NCBI RefSeq assembly: GCF_933775445.1
Contig: NC_065877.1
Coordinates: 3,844,001-3,908,000 of the forward strand
Reading direction: 5' to 3'
Length of the DNA: 64,000 nucleotides
Source of the DNA: Argentina anserina
Taxonomy: Eukaryota; Streptophyta; Magnoliopsida; Rosales; Rosaceae
Shown: positions 44,789-59,165 of the stretch, piece after piece
Layout of the letters: every line of letters starts with the position of its first letter
Numbering within the stretch: the first letter of the stretch is position 1
Made by a program: the position numbers and the translations under genes
Notes under the pieces: model-generated
Database searches by the model: none
What the model was told of the DNA's origin: nothing
What the model saw: only the letters and a program-made list of their open reading frames with translations

Positions 44789-45277
44789 TGGGGATTAGGG
44801 TTAGGGTTTGAAAGGGGGCAATGAAATTGAAGAAGAAGAAGAAGTAAGCATGAAATGTGAGAGAGAGAGAGAGAGAGAGAGTGGGAGTGATTTGGAATTG
44901 GGGGTTTTGAGGGTGAGTGGTTAATTCTAATTAGGCTGCGTTAATTAGGGAGGATTAAGGGGTTGATTCACGTGATGGAGAGTAATTAACTGAGTTAACT
45001 AGTCAGGTGGCGCCAAACGAGACACTAGTCCTCAGCATCTTAGCACCACGTGATATGCACGTTTGGTGTCCATAATCAGATTCTAATAGGAAACATTTTC
45101 GAATTGGATTTGGTTGACCTTATATAATTCTCTTCTCCTCTGATGCATATTGATTTTAATCTCGCTGTGTCATGAGACCTGGTGACAGTGCTTCCAAAGT
45201 AAGAAATTGGGGGGATGATGTCTGATGAATCTCTCGGAGTAAAACCATCCATGATCCATGTCTGACCCTCATCGGTT
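44789..45277. other. Promoter region of the desulfhydrase-like gene
   Basis: GAA and GA repeats at 44830-44880 (5' leader), then two CACGTG-like boxes (CACGTG near 44969 and CACCACGTGATA near 45046). No gene. Confidence 0.45.
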
Positions 45278-47215
45278 TTGGTCCATAAAAAAAAAAAATC
45301 AAAAGCATCAACGCCAACACATTACTCAAATTTCACGTTTAATATTAATGTTCTCTCATACCATTTACTGTTTGAAATTCTTCTTCGACTTTCGGTAAAA
45401 TCCACTACTTGGTTTAAATGTGTATCAATGTGTTGGTTCGGTCTCACCTCCATCATACTTTTCTTTCTCGTTTTCTATGTCTCCAATGTGATGATTGAAA
45501 ACCCTTGCCCATAGAACCTACTCTTATTTTTGTGGATGAAGAAGCATGTTTTGCCCATGCTACCTCCGACCTTATGATATTCAAAACAAGCAGCTTCTTA
45601 CTTGATTTTCTCCTTTTTTATCAATCTGAGCATAAGAAAGGAGTGGAAGGTGATTCATCATTAGTGGCATCATGTAATGACTTGATTTTGTAGTGCGCAT
45701 CCAAAACGTTACAACGTGAATACTATATCTACAAACAAGAGAGTTGTTACTCGCAAGATTGGTCATGTAGTGAATTGGACTTCAATCGATTGTATATATA
45801 GGTGGAACCGCTACATAGTGACACTATGATAGTGTTACAACAGTCGACGTTCCTCAAATGGGAAGTACCGGCCAGTACGTGAAGTGGCACTTAGATTGGT
45901 ATAATTACTTCCCAGTAAATCTAGGACTGAGGTAAATAAGCTTTTGGATACTTCATCATCTTCTGAGGTATGTTACACACTTACATTATAATAGTGTGGT
46001 GTTTTAGCATAGAATGCGATACTTTTGCATAAAGTTTTTGATGTTGTATGTTTTTTCTGTAGGTTGACGCTGGAGAGAACAGCTTATATTTGTTTATAAA
46101 GACTCATTCAGATATTGGGGAAGACTAATGACCATTAGTTACTGAAGGTAAAAAAGTTCACAACACTAATATGCTAATGCGTTTATTAGATTAATTGTTA
46201 TATGTGGAATTTGGAAATTGATCATACTTTGTTGCGGTTAAGGCAACCTATAATGGCTGGATCCACAACTCCCTAAATCATCCAACTCAAGATTTGCGGT
46301 TGATCTTTTGCATTGTTGATGAAAATGAGGGATGGAAAGAAATATCGGCTGACACTCTTCCTTATCTTATCTTTTGTGAAATTCTAATAGCGGCTATTGT
46401 GTTCGAGTGGGGAGAAGATGGAGATCTACCATTGTTCAAAATAAGTTGTCCAACGCCAACAATATCAACTCCAAACCGCAAAACCCACCCCAACAACAAC
46501 AACCACATTGATGGTGGTATTAAGTCATATCTTGGCTTATAAACCATATTTGAAAACAATTTCATATGCTTCCTTTTACTAAATCACTAAAATTTTATTT
46601 TATGATTTATGACGAGTCAATTGGATGGACCTATCTCGATGATTTATCATTATTGGGGTGTACTATGCAATTTCAAGTGTTTGAGTTCATTATCTTAAGT
46701 GATGAAAAATTCATTTATGAACAATTCTTTATAAGCTGGGATTTTGTTCATTATTTGGCATTAGTTATTCATCTTATATCTAACAAGTTTAATCAATATA
46801 TACAACACGTGCATTAGTTGTTCAAATGCATTTGTTTATTATACCACACGTGCATTCCCAACAATATATTTTGTACCACCAGTATTATCAAGTGCTTAGA
46901 AACGCATTTGAACTCTGATTTGCTTTTTGTGTTGTTTTATGGTTTTGTTATGTTCATGATCACGATCAAAAGATTCATTTTTTTCTTTTTTAGAAGAAAA
47001 GAATCAAATTTGTAATACACAATCAGGCAATCAAGTAAAGAGATTTTACTTTTGATGATGACAATGTTAGTTGTAGAGTTGGGAAGTGGCATTGTATTAT
47101 AAATACCTATTCTTTCGACCAAATGGTATCAGAGAATCAATTGATCACCGAATGGAGCCACTCAAGTGATCTTACTGGTGAAATAGTTTTCGACCCCAAC
47201 AATGATGACATTTTA
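45278..47215 (+). pseudogene. Degenerate F-box gene, copy A
   Basis: The + strand keeps an F-box-like start (LLFEILLRLSVKSTTWFKCV), then, after stops and shifts, EPTLIFVDEEACFAHATSDL, the SLVASCNDLIL block typical of FBA F-box proteins, and near the end a frame around 47100-47200 that parallels copy B (EFIDHRMEPLK-like sequence). Stops and frame changes between the blocks make it non-functional. Confidence 0.65.
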
Positions 47216-47387
47216 TAAGATCTTTGGGCGACAATGATATAATTTTTATGTGCAACATTCATGCGAATACATTAACTTTAACATCTTCTTGTTGTTTTAT
47301 ATTTCAGCTTAGAGTAGTTGTTATGTAACTAATATTATTGATTATTTAAAGATTTTTAAAAGTAATGTGTGGTCAATTTTTTTTAGG

Positions 47388-48200
47388 GTTCGAAGTCAAA
47401 TCATTGGAGTACAGGAACATAAGATATACCGTATGGGATGTCGAGGCCTAGGACAAGGTATCAATTTTTAGCTTTCTTAGTCTGAGATTTGATTGTGACG
47501 ACTTTTTTATTTTTTGATATTTTTTCAGGAATTTGTTGTTATAATTCTTGAGGTTTGTGTGTTTGTAAATAAATATGTTGGTAAGATTTGATACATTAGC
47601 GCACGACATTGACTTCACTGCAGTATTGTGTCACCTTGTCTTTCACATTTTTTTACATCTATGTTTACATGTGTGTAAATGTCACTAGTTGGCGACAATT
47701 TGTTTGTAAATAGTCTTCTAGTGAATAGATGTTTAATACTATGCTAGTAGCTGCATTTTGCACATTCATTTCTCTTTCATATGGTTACCAAGATATGCTA
47801 TCTTATATGTCAAATATTTGATCAGCATTATGCAATAATGTCATTAGTGTGCTTTTGTGCATATTCCACATCTATGGAAACGTTACTTTCAAAAACACAC
47901 ATGGGCTCATTTTTGTGGTTGATGGCAATGATTGTGATCGTGTGAATGAGGTTAAGGATGAGCTGCACCGCTTGTTGAAAGAGGTATACCAACTATATGT
48001 TTAGTTTTTTTTTTGGGTATCTTCATCTGGTACTCTGTTCAATTAATGTGGCTGCTCGAATTTACAGACTAAGTTGAGGAAGATTGTAGTGCTTGTGATT
48101 GCCAACAAAAAAGATCTTCCAGATTCTATGAATGTTGCAGAGATTAATCAGGAACTTGGTCTAGTATCTCTTCGTTGAGAACACCACTGGTACTACTTTG
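47388..48200 (+). pseudogene. ADP-ribosylation factor (ARF) GTPase pseudogene
   Basis: Three exon-like pieces with retained introns and splice sites. 47388-47457 reads FEVKSLEYRNIRYTVWDVEA then a stop, where ARF has GGQDK; the catalytic Gln codon is TAG. About 47864-47983 reads [18 protein letters not shown] and [10 protein letters not shown]. 48068-48200 reads TKLRKIVVLVIANKKDLPDS, MNVAEINQELGL and then a stop. The switch II Gln is lost, so even read-through would be defective. The N-terminal exon with the P-loop and myristoylation site was not found. Intron-containing, so it arose by DNA-level duplication, not retroposition. Confidence 0.8.
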
Positions 48201-48289
48201 AAGAATGCTTAGGATGTTACTTATGCAAGACATTTGATTGTAAACGAAATGAGACCTATCGTTTTTTGGCTGTTAATATAACTATCATA

Positions 48290-49275
48290 CTTTCTTTCTC
48301 AGTTTCTATGTCTCCAACGTGATAAACGAAAGTCCTTACCCATGGAGCCTGCTCTTATCTTTTCGGATAATAAAGGTTTTTTAGCCACCTTCGAGCTTCC
48401 AAGATCCAAAACAAGCAGCTTCTCTCTTGATTTTCTCCCTTGTTATCATTCTACGTATAACGAACTATTAGAAGGTGATTCTCTAGTTGTTGTAGCATCG
48501 TGTAATGACTTGGTTTTATTGTGTGCATCTAATATATTACATTGTGATTATTTCATCTATAATCCACACACTAAGTAATGGACTGCTCTTCCTTGAGCCC
48601 TTACGTGCCACGTCGGAGGAAGAGTTGGGTTCACTTGCGAGCCCTACTATTACTACAAGGAATATGTTGGCCAATGTGAAAAAGATAGTAATGACACCAT
48701 CCAGCTTATTGTTGACTTCAAGTATGCAATTGTGCGCTTACTTTGACCATCTTCGAACTTGTATTCTTCATCGAAACTCAACATGGAGATCTTTTCATCT
48801 GAGACTAGTAAATGGACAGAGTTGATAATTTCATGCCCACCATACTTGTGTTCTGATTTTGAAGATTTGAATTTCAAGTATCCAGGTATTGCTTACAAGG
48901 GAAAGTTGTATTGGGTGCATGGATCTTTTATGATCGGATAGAATCCTTCTCGTACAATAAATATTTTCATGTTGTTGTCCTTCCTGATAATAAGGAGAGG
49001 GGATTGATAAGTGTGAGCCAAGAGGGTCATCTTCGGTTGTGATGGGGCTTTAGGTTTAGGTATGAAGATGATAGAGATATTCAACACTTAAGGAAAGAAC
49101 TGAAAATTTGGGAGTTGAAAGATGACAATGTTGGCAATAGAGTTCGGTAGTGGTGTATGATACACACCTTTTCTGGTTCTGGACCAAATAGTTTCAGAAA
49201 ATTCATTGATCACCGAATGGAGCCGCTCAAGTGCTGGTTTTGGTGTAGTAGCTTTCGACCTCAATAATAATGACA
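48290..49275 (+). pseudogene. Degenerate F-box gene, copy B
   Basis: Blocks of an FBA-type F-box protein on the + strand: EPALIFSDNKGFLATFELPR, VVVASCNDLVLLCASN, YFIYNPHTK, SETSKWTELI, YPGIAYKGKLYWVHG and a C-terminal KDDNVGNRV followed by FIDHRMEPLKCWFW. They lie in different frames with stops between. The F-box motif itself is missing. The 3' 200 bp are clearly duplicated from, or to, copy A (47040-47215 against 49110-49275). Confidence 0.65.
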
Positions 49276-50115
49276 TCTTGTATTAAAATCCCTTAACGAT
49301 AACCCTACTATTTATGATGTGCAACATTGGTGCTAATACATTAACGGAGGTTGCGATTGTTGGTGGTGGGTTAGCGACTATTTTCCGATACATGGTGCCA
49401 TGGTGGCCAACTCCTATTCCTAAATTGGGGTACAACCACAAGAATACGCAAGTAGCCCACTTAATAGTTGTGGTTTCAGACCAACACCGACAACTAAAGG
49501 CCGTTAAGATTCATTTGGAATATGGTCACAAGTAACAAGTTTGATCGTGTATAGATTTTAAAAAGTTTATATATTCCGGATTTAATTTTGAAACTTTAGA
49601 TTCATCGGCTGAAATCTTACACCACATGACATGAACGTAAAATCCCCCATAGTAATATTATTTATACTCACACTTTTGAACTCTGATTTGATTTTGTTCC
49701 TTTGTGTGCTATTTTCATAACATACATTGGTTTTGGCCACAACTTTGAATCTTTTTTTTTAAGGAACGAATCAAATTTGTAATACATCATCATTTAAAAA
49801 AAATTGTAATACATGATCAGGTAAAAGGAATTTACTTTTGCATAGGCTGAAATACAAAATGCTAAACTACACTGAATCACTGATGGATCTCTTGGAGTAA
49901 AACCATCCTTGTCTCGAGTCTCAAAAGTAGGAATACAATAACCATAAAAGATTGGAAGACGAACAACACCTTTATCATTTTCACTTCCTATAAATGGCAC
50001 ATCCATTTCAGAGCAATACATCTAGGTAATCTAGTTTAGATCAGAGTTCCATCTATAACTCCTAAATACAATCAGAATTTGCCGAAAACAGCAATACAAT
50101 CTTCATGCTTAAGTG
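49276..50115. other. Spacer, 3' side of the small membrane-protein gene
   Basis: A+T-rich sequence. The frame at 49794-50021 (- strand) has no recognisable family and may be 3' UTR. Nothing else seen. Confidence 0.4.
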
Positions 50116-50688
50116 CTACTTTTCCTTGTCATAAGCTTCTATGTTTTGGGGCTCACATTCTGGACTAAGCAAGCGAACCAACAAAGCAGTAGAAGAGCTC
50201 ACAGATAAAGCTCCACAAGCTCCCCACCGAAGAGCCCTAGGAATTGTAATTCTGGGACCTGCAGAGGCATAGAGCCACAAATGCCATGAATTTTGTTCAC
50301 AGAAAGACATTACAGATATTATCAGTTATCTAACGGGGAAGAACAGGTGCACAGGTGTTTATGCATAAACTTGGCGTTTTATCACAAGGATATATGTGAC
50401 TCAAGTCACTCAACATCAGTATTTACGAGTGTGGTCTAGTAGAAGTAGCATACCATAATGCAATCTACAAAGAATCCAGAATCCAAATGCCCCTCCAACT
50501 GTGAAAATCCCGGCAGTCTGTCTCATCAATCTGGAACACGGTTTGCAATCCGACCTCATCAGCTCACCATCTGAAAACCCCAAGTAGCGCCTCAATGCCA
50601 TATTCAATAATTTTTTGCTACAAAACCAAGCTTCTTCACACGCCCAGGAGATGCTGATGAACTTATCCCACTGAAAAAATCGTGACAT
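50116..50688 (-). CDS. Small plant protein of unknown function, 125 aa, likely membrane
   Basis: Two exons, 50688-50454 and 50258-50116, join in phase 1 (235 + 143 nt = 126 codons). The protein begins MSRFFQWDKFISISWACEEA and has two hydrophobic stretches: around residues 62-77 (TAGIFTVGGAFGFWILCRL) and 93-107 (GACGALSVSSSTALLV), separated by a basic loop. The C-terminus is acidic (ECEPQNIEAYDKEK). This suggests a small two-pass membrane protein; I do not recognise the family. A TTTTTTCAG acceptor-like sequence lies just after the ATG, so the start could change if a 5' exon exists. A long GA repeat sits 630 bp upstream. Confidence 0.68.
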
Positions 50689-51316
50689 CCTATTCAGTCA
50701 CCATATTGAAACCGCAATTTTCGAGAGTACATGAAACACAGACTACCGACACAAACCCAGATACAAGTATGCTAATGCAACCAAGTGGTAAATACCATCT
50801 CGTTCCAAATTGAAGACAATGTTGTACTGTCTAACCACCACAAGGCACAAGCACAAGTTTTCATCTTGATGTAACATTTCAATGAATTATAATCATTTGA
50901 ACTATCAATTTATATGCAAATAAAAAGTAAATACCATTGTGACCCCAGCACAAAGTCTTCGAATTCATGTATTAGTCGCAGACACAAAGCTACAATATCA
51001 CAGTTGTACAAATCTAGTTAGTTTCTAGTTGAAAAACTATACAATACAATCTCATTGCGTCATTCTATTCGATTCATGTCGATGAAAGAACCCATTTTGA
51101 CATAGAAAACACAAGTAGATAGGAAAAAAGATTGAAACTTTGGCTGGTACTGAGAATCTCAAATTAAATTGACATAGAAACCAACCAAATCGGAGACACT
51201 AGCAATTACAAGGAATTAGAGATGAGAGTATAAGACTATTAACAAAGAAAGAGCTGGGTTGAAACCCAGTTAACGTTTACCTTTGTGCCAAACAAGCCTT
51301 GGGAACTCTGATAATG

Positions 51317-51318
<2 letters not shown>

Positions 51319-51376
<58 letters not shown>
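51319..51376. repeat. GA dinucleotide repeat, 58 bp
   Basis: About 29 GA units. It lies in the presumed 5' leader/promoter region of the leftward small-protein gene (CT on its sense strand). Confidence 0.92.
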
Positions 51377-51379
<3 letters not shown>

Positions 51380-51572
51380 CGATTGTGAAAGTGTTTGGAA
51401 CCGAAAGAAAGAACTGAGAACAACGGAGTATAAACTTAACGGGTCGGATTTCAGTGGGTTGGGTCGGGCGGGCGGCCTAAAAGATTGTTTAGAATGTGAA
51501 GAATATTTGAGGAAAGATTGAAATGGCCACCATTTATACCACGTTAGTTATTTAACAATTAAGACTTGGTTA

Positions 51573-51800
51573 ACCACGGGGGAGTTAGTGAGGTGGAAAA
51601 CTCCGTCTTTGCTAACCACAAAGTCTGGGGTTCAAATTCTCGCATGAGCTTGGGTGGCTAGCCGGTGGTGGCATTTGTCAGACAAGTGTGTATGGCATAT
51701 GGTGTTCACTATCATGCCCTGTGGCGATGTAGAGATTAGTCCGGCGCCCCTGAGATAGGGGCGCATAGGTGTGTGTGCTACCTAATTAAGTTTAATCTTT
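51573..51800 (+). mobile_element. Candidate tRNA-derived SINE
   Basis: An A-box-like TTAGTGAGGTGG (51593 on) and a B-box-like GGGTTCAAATTCTC (about 51629-51642) at Pol III spacing head a 200-bp body with GC content above its surroundings (GGCGCCCCTGAGATAGGGGC). This is the plan of a plant SINE. Target duplication not resolved. Confidence 0.55.
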
Positions 51801-52577
51801 GAGAATTCGAGATTCGAACTTAAAACTTTATTCAACATTTTGAAAAGAGTGAAAAAAAAATGGCTACTATCAGTTTTTCGAGACCAAGTGAAGAACAGGA
51901 TCAGTTGGTAGTCTCTAAGGAATTTCCTCCGTAATAACTCCAAATTGTTGGATACTGTTTTCTTTGCTTCAAACTCACAATATATTGTGAAGTATTGATC
52001 AACCTCTGAATTATTGATTGTGATTCATGTAGGACTAGAAGTACTTTTGAGTTTGATGCCTACCCTGCTCCTTCATGTCTTGTTATATTGGAAACTTCAA
52101 GGTAGCTTCCATCTGCCTCATTGTTACAGATTATTGCACATTTTGAGTTGTGGAAGGAAGCTCATTAGACCTGTGATGTTGATGCAGATATATTTTTTAT
52201 TTTGGTTAAGTAACTGATGCATTTCTGTGGACCACTATATATAGAAGATTAGAAGTAGTAGTTTCCTACTTTTGTGGATTACTTGTTCTTCTGGACACTC
52301 CAGGCTCATCATCATCATCTGGTTTATCACCAAACTCAGCTTCTTCAGCAACACCATCACCAACTTACCCGCACCAAATTAGCTCAGCAAGGTTTGATCG
52401 AGTTGCATATTCTGTTCATCATTAACAACTACCTAGCTATAGCTATTTTTGCTGATTTTTTGGAATGGGTTTTCTTTTTGTTCGTGTATGATTTTTAACT
52501 GAAATAGATGATAATTGTGTTAGTGTTCCTGCTTCCTATACAACTCTCAGCTTACTGATTTTAATTTTTTTTTATAG

Positions 52578-52955
<378 letters not shown>

Positions 52956-53775
52956 TAATTGTGCTAAACTAATTTTTTTCTTGCGAATTTTTTATCATAA
53001 TCGATACAATCTTATGAATTGTTTAATCATCACATGTCCCAGATTGCGTGCTATTTCCATACTCGGTACAAGTCAAGCAAGTCAAGTACATATACTGAAG
53101 ATGGTAATTATCATATGAGTTGTAAGGGGTTTCTAGTGATTTGGGAAAGTTCAGATTATAATGGTTGCCTTGTGGTTCAGGAAAGTCTGCGCAAATAACA
53201 TATGGAAGTGGATCAATTCCTGGTTTCTTCAGTCAAGATACTATTCAAGTTGGAGATGTAGCTGTCAAAAATCAGGTATGTTCTTTTTTTTTTATAAATA
53301 TTTTCACTTTTAGACTTAATTTTTTGTTTGGCTGCATCAGAGTACTGGTAATGCTTCTGAACCTTATTATTAATTCAATTTTCATATTCAGGACTTCATC
53401 GAGGCCACACGAGAAGGCAGTCTCACATTTGTCTTGGCAAAGTTTGATGGACTTCTTGGTCTTGGATTTCAAGAAATCTCTGTTGGAAATGCTACACCAG
53501 TGTGGTATTTTACTATTTTCATGTCAAAACCTTGTGTTATGTGACTCGAGTCTATTTCGCCTATTCTCAAAATCAACCATTGTAGAATTGTTGTCACTAA
53601 TACTTCGAATTAATGTTCTTCATTTTGAAATTCAAGGTCTACAATGGCACAGCAAGGTCTTTTAAATGATGAGGTCTTCTCATTCTGGCTTAATCGAGAT
53701 ACAGACGCAGAAGTTGGAGGTGAACTTGTTTTTGGTGGTGTTGACAAAAAACACTATAAGGGAAAGCATACATAT

Positions 53776-54130
53776 TGATAAAGTGATTTGAGATTCACAT
53801 CCAAAACCAATTGGTAATGGATTGAGTGGCCCAAACCCTTATAAACCCACAGGCTAGGTTCCAATTCCCAATGTGGGATTTATATTCTCAACACGCCCCC
53901 GCACATGTGGCGAATTTTCAAGCCGTACACGTGGACAACATTTTGGGTGACGTGGAGTCCGTGTGGCCATTTGGGCTTCACACGTGGACGTGGGTAACCC
54001 GCTCTGATATCATAATAAAGTGATCTGGGGTTCACATCTAAAACCAATTGGCAATGGATAGAGTGGCCCAAACCTTTATAAACCCACAGGCTAGGTTCTA
54101 ATTCCCAATGTGAGATTTATATTCTCAACA
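53776..54130 (-). mobile_element. 355-bp TRIM inserted in a protease exon
   Basis: Two 118-bp LTRs (53776-53893 and 54013-54130) flank a 119-bp centre. Read on the - strand the LTR begins TGTTGAGAATATAAATC, and the first base after it starts a primer-binding site TGATATCAGAGC, one mismatch from the initiator-Met tRNA complement TGGTATCAGAGC. A purine tract (GCGGGGGCG) precedes the other LTR. The 5-bp duplication CATAT (53771-53775, 54131-54135) marks the insertion; deleting the element and one CATAT restores the reading frame of the protease exon. Confidence 0.93.
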
Positions 54131-55300
54131 CATATGTTCCAGTTACTAAAAAGGGCTACTGGCAGGTGGTTAGAATTTGAAGAGTTTATGTCTGGAACTC
54201 TTACATTTCTTGAAAATTATCTATAATTTGGAATCCCTTTACTTCTTTCAGTTCAATTTAGGAGATCTCAAAATTGGAAACCAGTCAACAGGTATCTCAG
54301 GGATCACTACCTCATTCTAATATCAGAACCCTGAATAACAATTCAAACTGTAACTGTCTAAGCCATGACTAAACTTCATGATTGTACTCAGGTGTTTGTG
54401 AAGGAGGATGTGCTGCTATTGTGGATTCCGGAACGTCCTTACTCGCTGGCCCGACAGTATGCGCTTCCATCTAGTCTACTGTGGTTTTAATTACAATAAG
54501 TCACTAAGCTTGATTTCACATTGTGTCGTTTCTTTCAGTCTATTGTGACTGAAGTTAACCATGCTATTGGAGCTGAAGGAGTAGTGAGTACAGAATGTAA
54601 GCAAATTGTTTCTCAATATGGAGATTCGATATGGAATCTTCTAATATCAGGGGTGGGTTTCTTTCTCTATCTCTAACCTAATTTGAACCAGTTTTTTGCA
54701 ACCTTAGCATAATAACCAATATCTAATTTATGAATCATCCATGATATGCATATTTGCAGGTACAACCTGACCAAGTATGCAAGCAGCTTGGCTTATGTGT
54801 TTTGAATGGGGGTCAGTATGTGAGTGCTGGTATTAAAACAGTGATTGAAAGAGATGATAGGGAGGGCTCATCTGTTGGTGACACTGCTTTGTGCACAGCT
54901 TGTGAGATGGCTGTTGTTTGGGCACAGAATCAGCTTAAACAAAAAGATACAAAGGAGAAAGTACTCAAGTACATTGATGAGGTAAGAATTTCTAAATTTA
55001 CTGCAACCATTTCATGTTTTTGGAAGCCAAAATATGAACAAAATGTATTGAACTTAACAGCTGTGTGAAAGCCTGCTAAGTCCGATGGGAGAGTCGATAA
55101 TTGACTGCAATAGCATTTCAAGCATGCCGAACATTACCTTCACCATCGGAGATAAGCCTTTTGTTCTCACTCCACAACAGGTTAGATTTGAGATTTACCA
55201 GTGATCCTGATTGTAATTGATGATAGTTTCTTGTGTAAATATTGAGTCTGCAATTATGTGTGATACTTTCCAGTATGTTCTGAAAACTGGCCAAGGCAGT

Positions 55301-55338
55301 GCTGCTATCTGCATCAGTGGCTGCTATCTGCATCAGTG
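55301..55338. repeat. 19-bp tandem duplication in the protease pseudogene
   Basis: CTGCTATCTGCATCAGTGG is present twice in direct succession. One copy gives the family sequence [12 protein letters not shown]; two copies shift the frame by +1. Confidence 0.9.
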
Positions 55339-55571
55339 GCTTTACAGCTTTCGACATACCACCTCCAACGGGTCCTCTCTGGTATGCTATGAAACACTTA
55401 ATTCTCTAGTTTAGACATCTTTTTTTTTTCAATGGAAGTTTGAATTACCTAAGCATTTTAATCCAGGCTTGTCAATGTTCATGCAGGATCCTTGGAGATG
55501 TATTTATGGGGGCATATCACACAGTTTTCGACTTTGGCAACCTCGAGATTGGATTCGCCGAAGCGGCTTAA

Positions 55572-56088
55572 CAACCACCGGCTCTGGTTTTCTGTAACTG
55601 GTGGATTTCAGAAACTCTTAAGATGGAGCTGTCATAGACTCATAGGTTGTGATGAACGAGTGTGATACATTCACATCTGTTCTTGATGCTCCTTAATAAA
55701 AATTGTATAGATGGGTCTTATCTAAGCTTCATTGCATTGACGCATAAAAAGTAGAAAATAGTGTCAAATATCACCCTGTAAAAATGCGAGTTATGATAAA
55801 CCACGAATCCAGTAAAATCTACGGAATACAGAAGCTTTTGTTAATCATGTGTAGCCATAAGCTTTATTTGTCCTCGTAAGCAAACAATCTGAACTTATAA
55901 CAGACCATCTTAATAAACAGAATAATTCTTATGCTTCAGTATTTTCGGCTTTAATTGGTAAACATATTGAAGGATCTTTCCTCCATCACAACTGCACACA
56001 ACTTATGGGAATACTGCATAATTATGACACACAACATTAAAAGCTTCGAAGAAGTACAGAGCCGATGGGCAATTACTCACTATTTCAC
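55572..56088. other. Spacer between convergent genes
   Basis: Holds the 3' UTR of the protease pseudogene (an AATAAA-like signal at 55694) and of the leftward G-patch gene. No gene. Confidence 0.5.
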
Positions 56089-58289
<2,201 letters not shown>

Positions 58290-59165
58290 ATCTTGCCTAA
58301 AAAATCACACAAACCAACAACCAATTAAAACTCTGATTCCAAGTCAATCGCTAAATATAGGTACTCGTGAAATTACAAGAAATATTTCTGGGGGGTAGGC
58401 CAACAACAAGACATTTCAAAACAAAAGCCAATGTAGTGAAACCTACTGACCTGCTCACATTACCAAGAAAAATGATCTTATAGAGCTAAAAAAGTAAAAA
58501 AAAATGTCAATCTTCTGGATTTCTAATAAGACAACTAATTCTCGTAAGGTCAGCCAAACAGTTGAGTGGACCAATAAGAGCAGTAACAGTTGAAAGCAAC
58601 AAGCATAGCTATAAGTATAATACATGATCTAAGATAAACACCATCATTCCACAGTCCACACCAACAATGGCTAATGCAGTGAGACAAACTGACAAACACA
58701 CCGCCGTTCAATTTCGACAGAAGTTCTAATAGCATCTGTCTAACACCAAATCAACTAACCTCCTAGTACCCAAATTGCATCAAAATTCTCATTCAATCTA
58801 TGCAACTAAAAGTTCCATCTTAACAGAATGTCTGCAATATTTATACATACCAAGCATTACATATAAACTCAAAGCAAAATTAGTTAAAGGGGGTATTTAC
58901 AAAACACCCAAACTGACATTCACAGCAAAAGCTTCAAACTTTAGTCCAAAATCCGATTCAACTATCATTAAAGATGAATACTTCAAACATTTAGATCATT
59001 CGTGATTAGGGAAAAACAAAATTGAAAGATGAGAATCAAGAGATTGGGATATACGGCGTTGAAGAAATTACCAGGTGAAGTTGAATTTGGGAGCTCAAGA
59101 GAAACCCAAAAGCTGCTTTTCCGATCTGGTGGTCTGCGTTTTTATTAGAATACTTACATTAATCC
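58290..59165. other. 5' region of the G-patch gene
   Basis: Presumed 5' UTR intron and promoter of the leftward G-patch gene; a 5' leader near 59040-59110 is suggested by the donor-like GGTAATTTC (- strand) at about 59066. No other feature. Confidence 0.4.

Noticed and set aside
43760..44824. Long + strand frames opposite the desulfhydrase-like gene
   Set aside because: Antisense shadows caused by high third-position GC in the 5' third of the real gene.
52300..52391. Ser-rich exon-like stretch before the protease (acceptor CTCCAG, SSSSSGLSPNSASSATPSPT)
   Set aside because: No partner exon on either side; may be part of the protease 5' UTR or chance, so not called.
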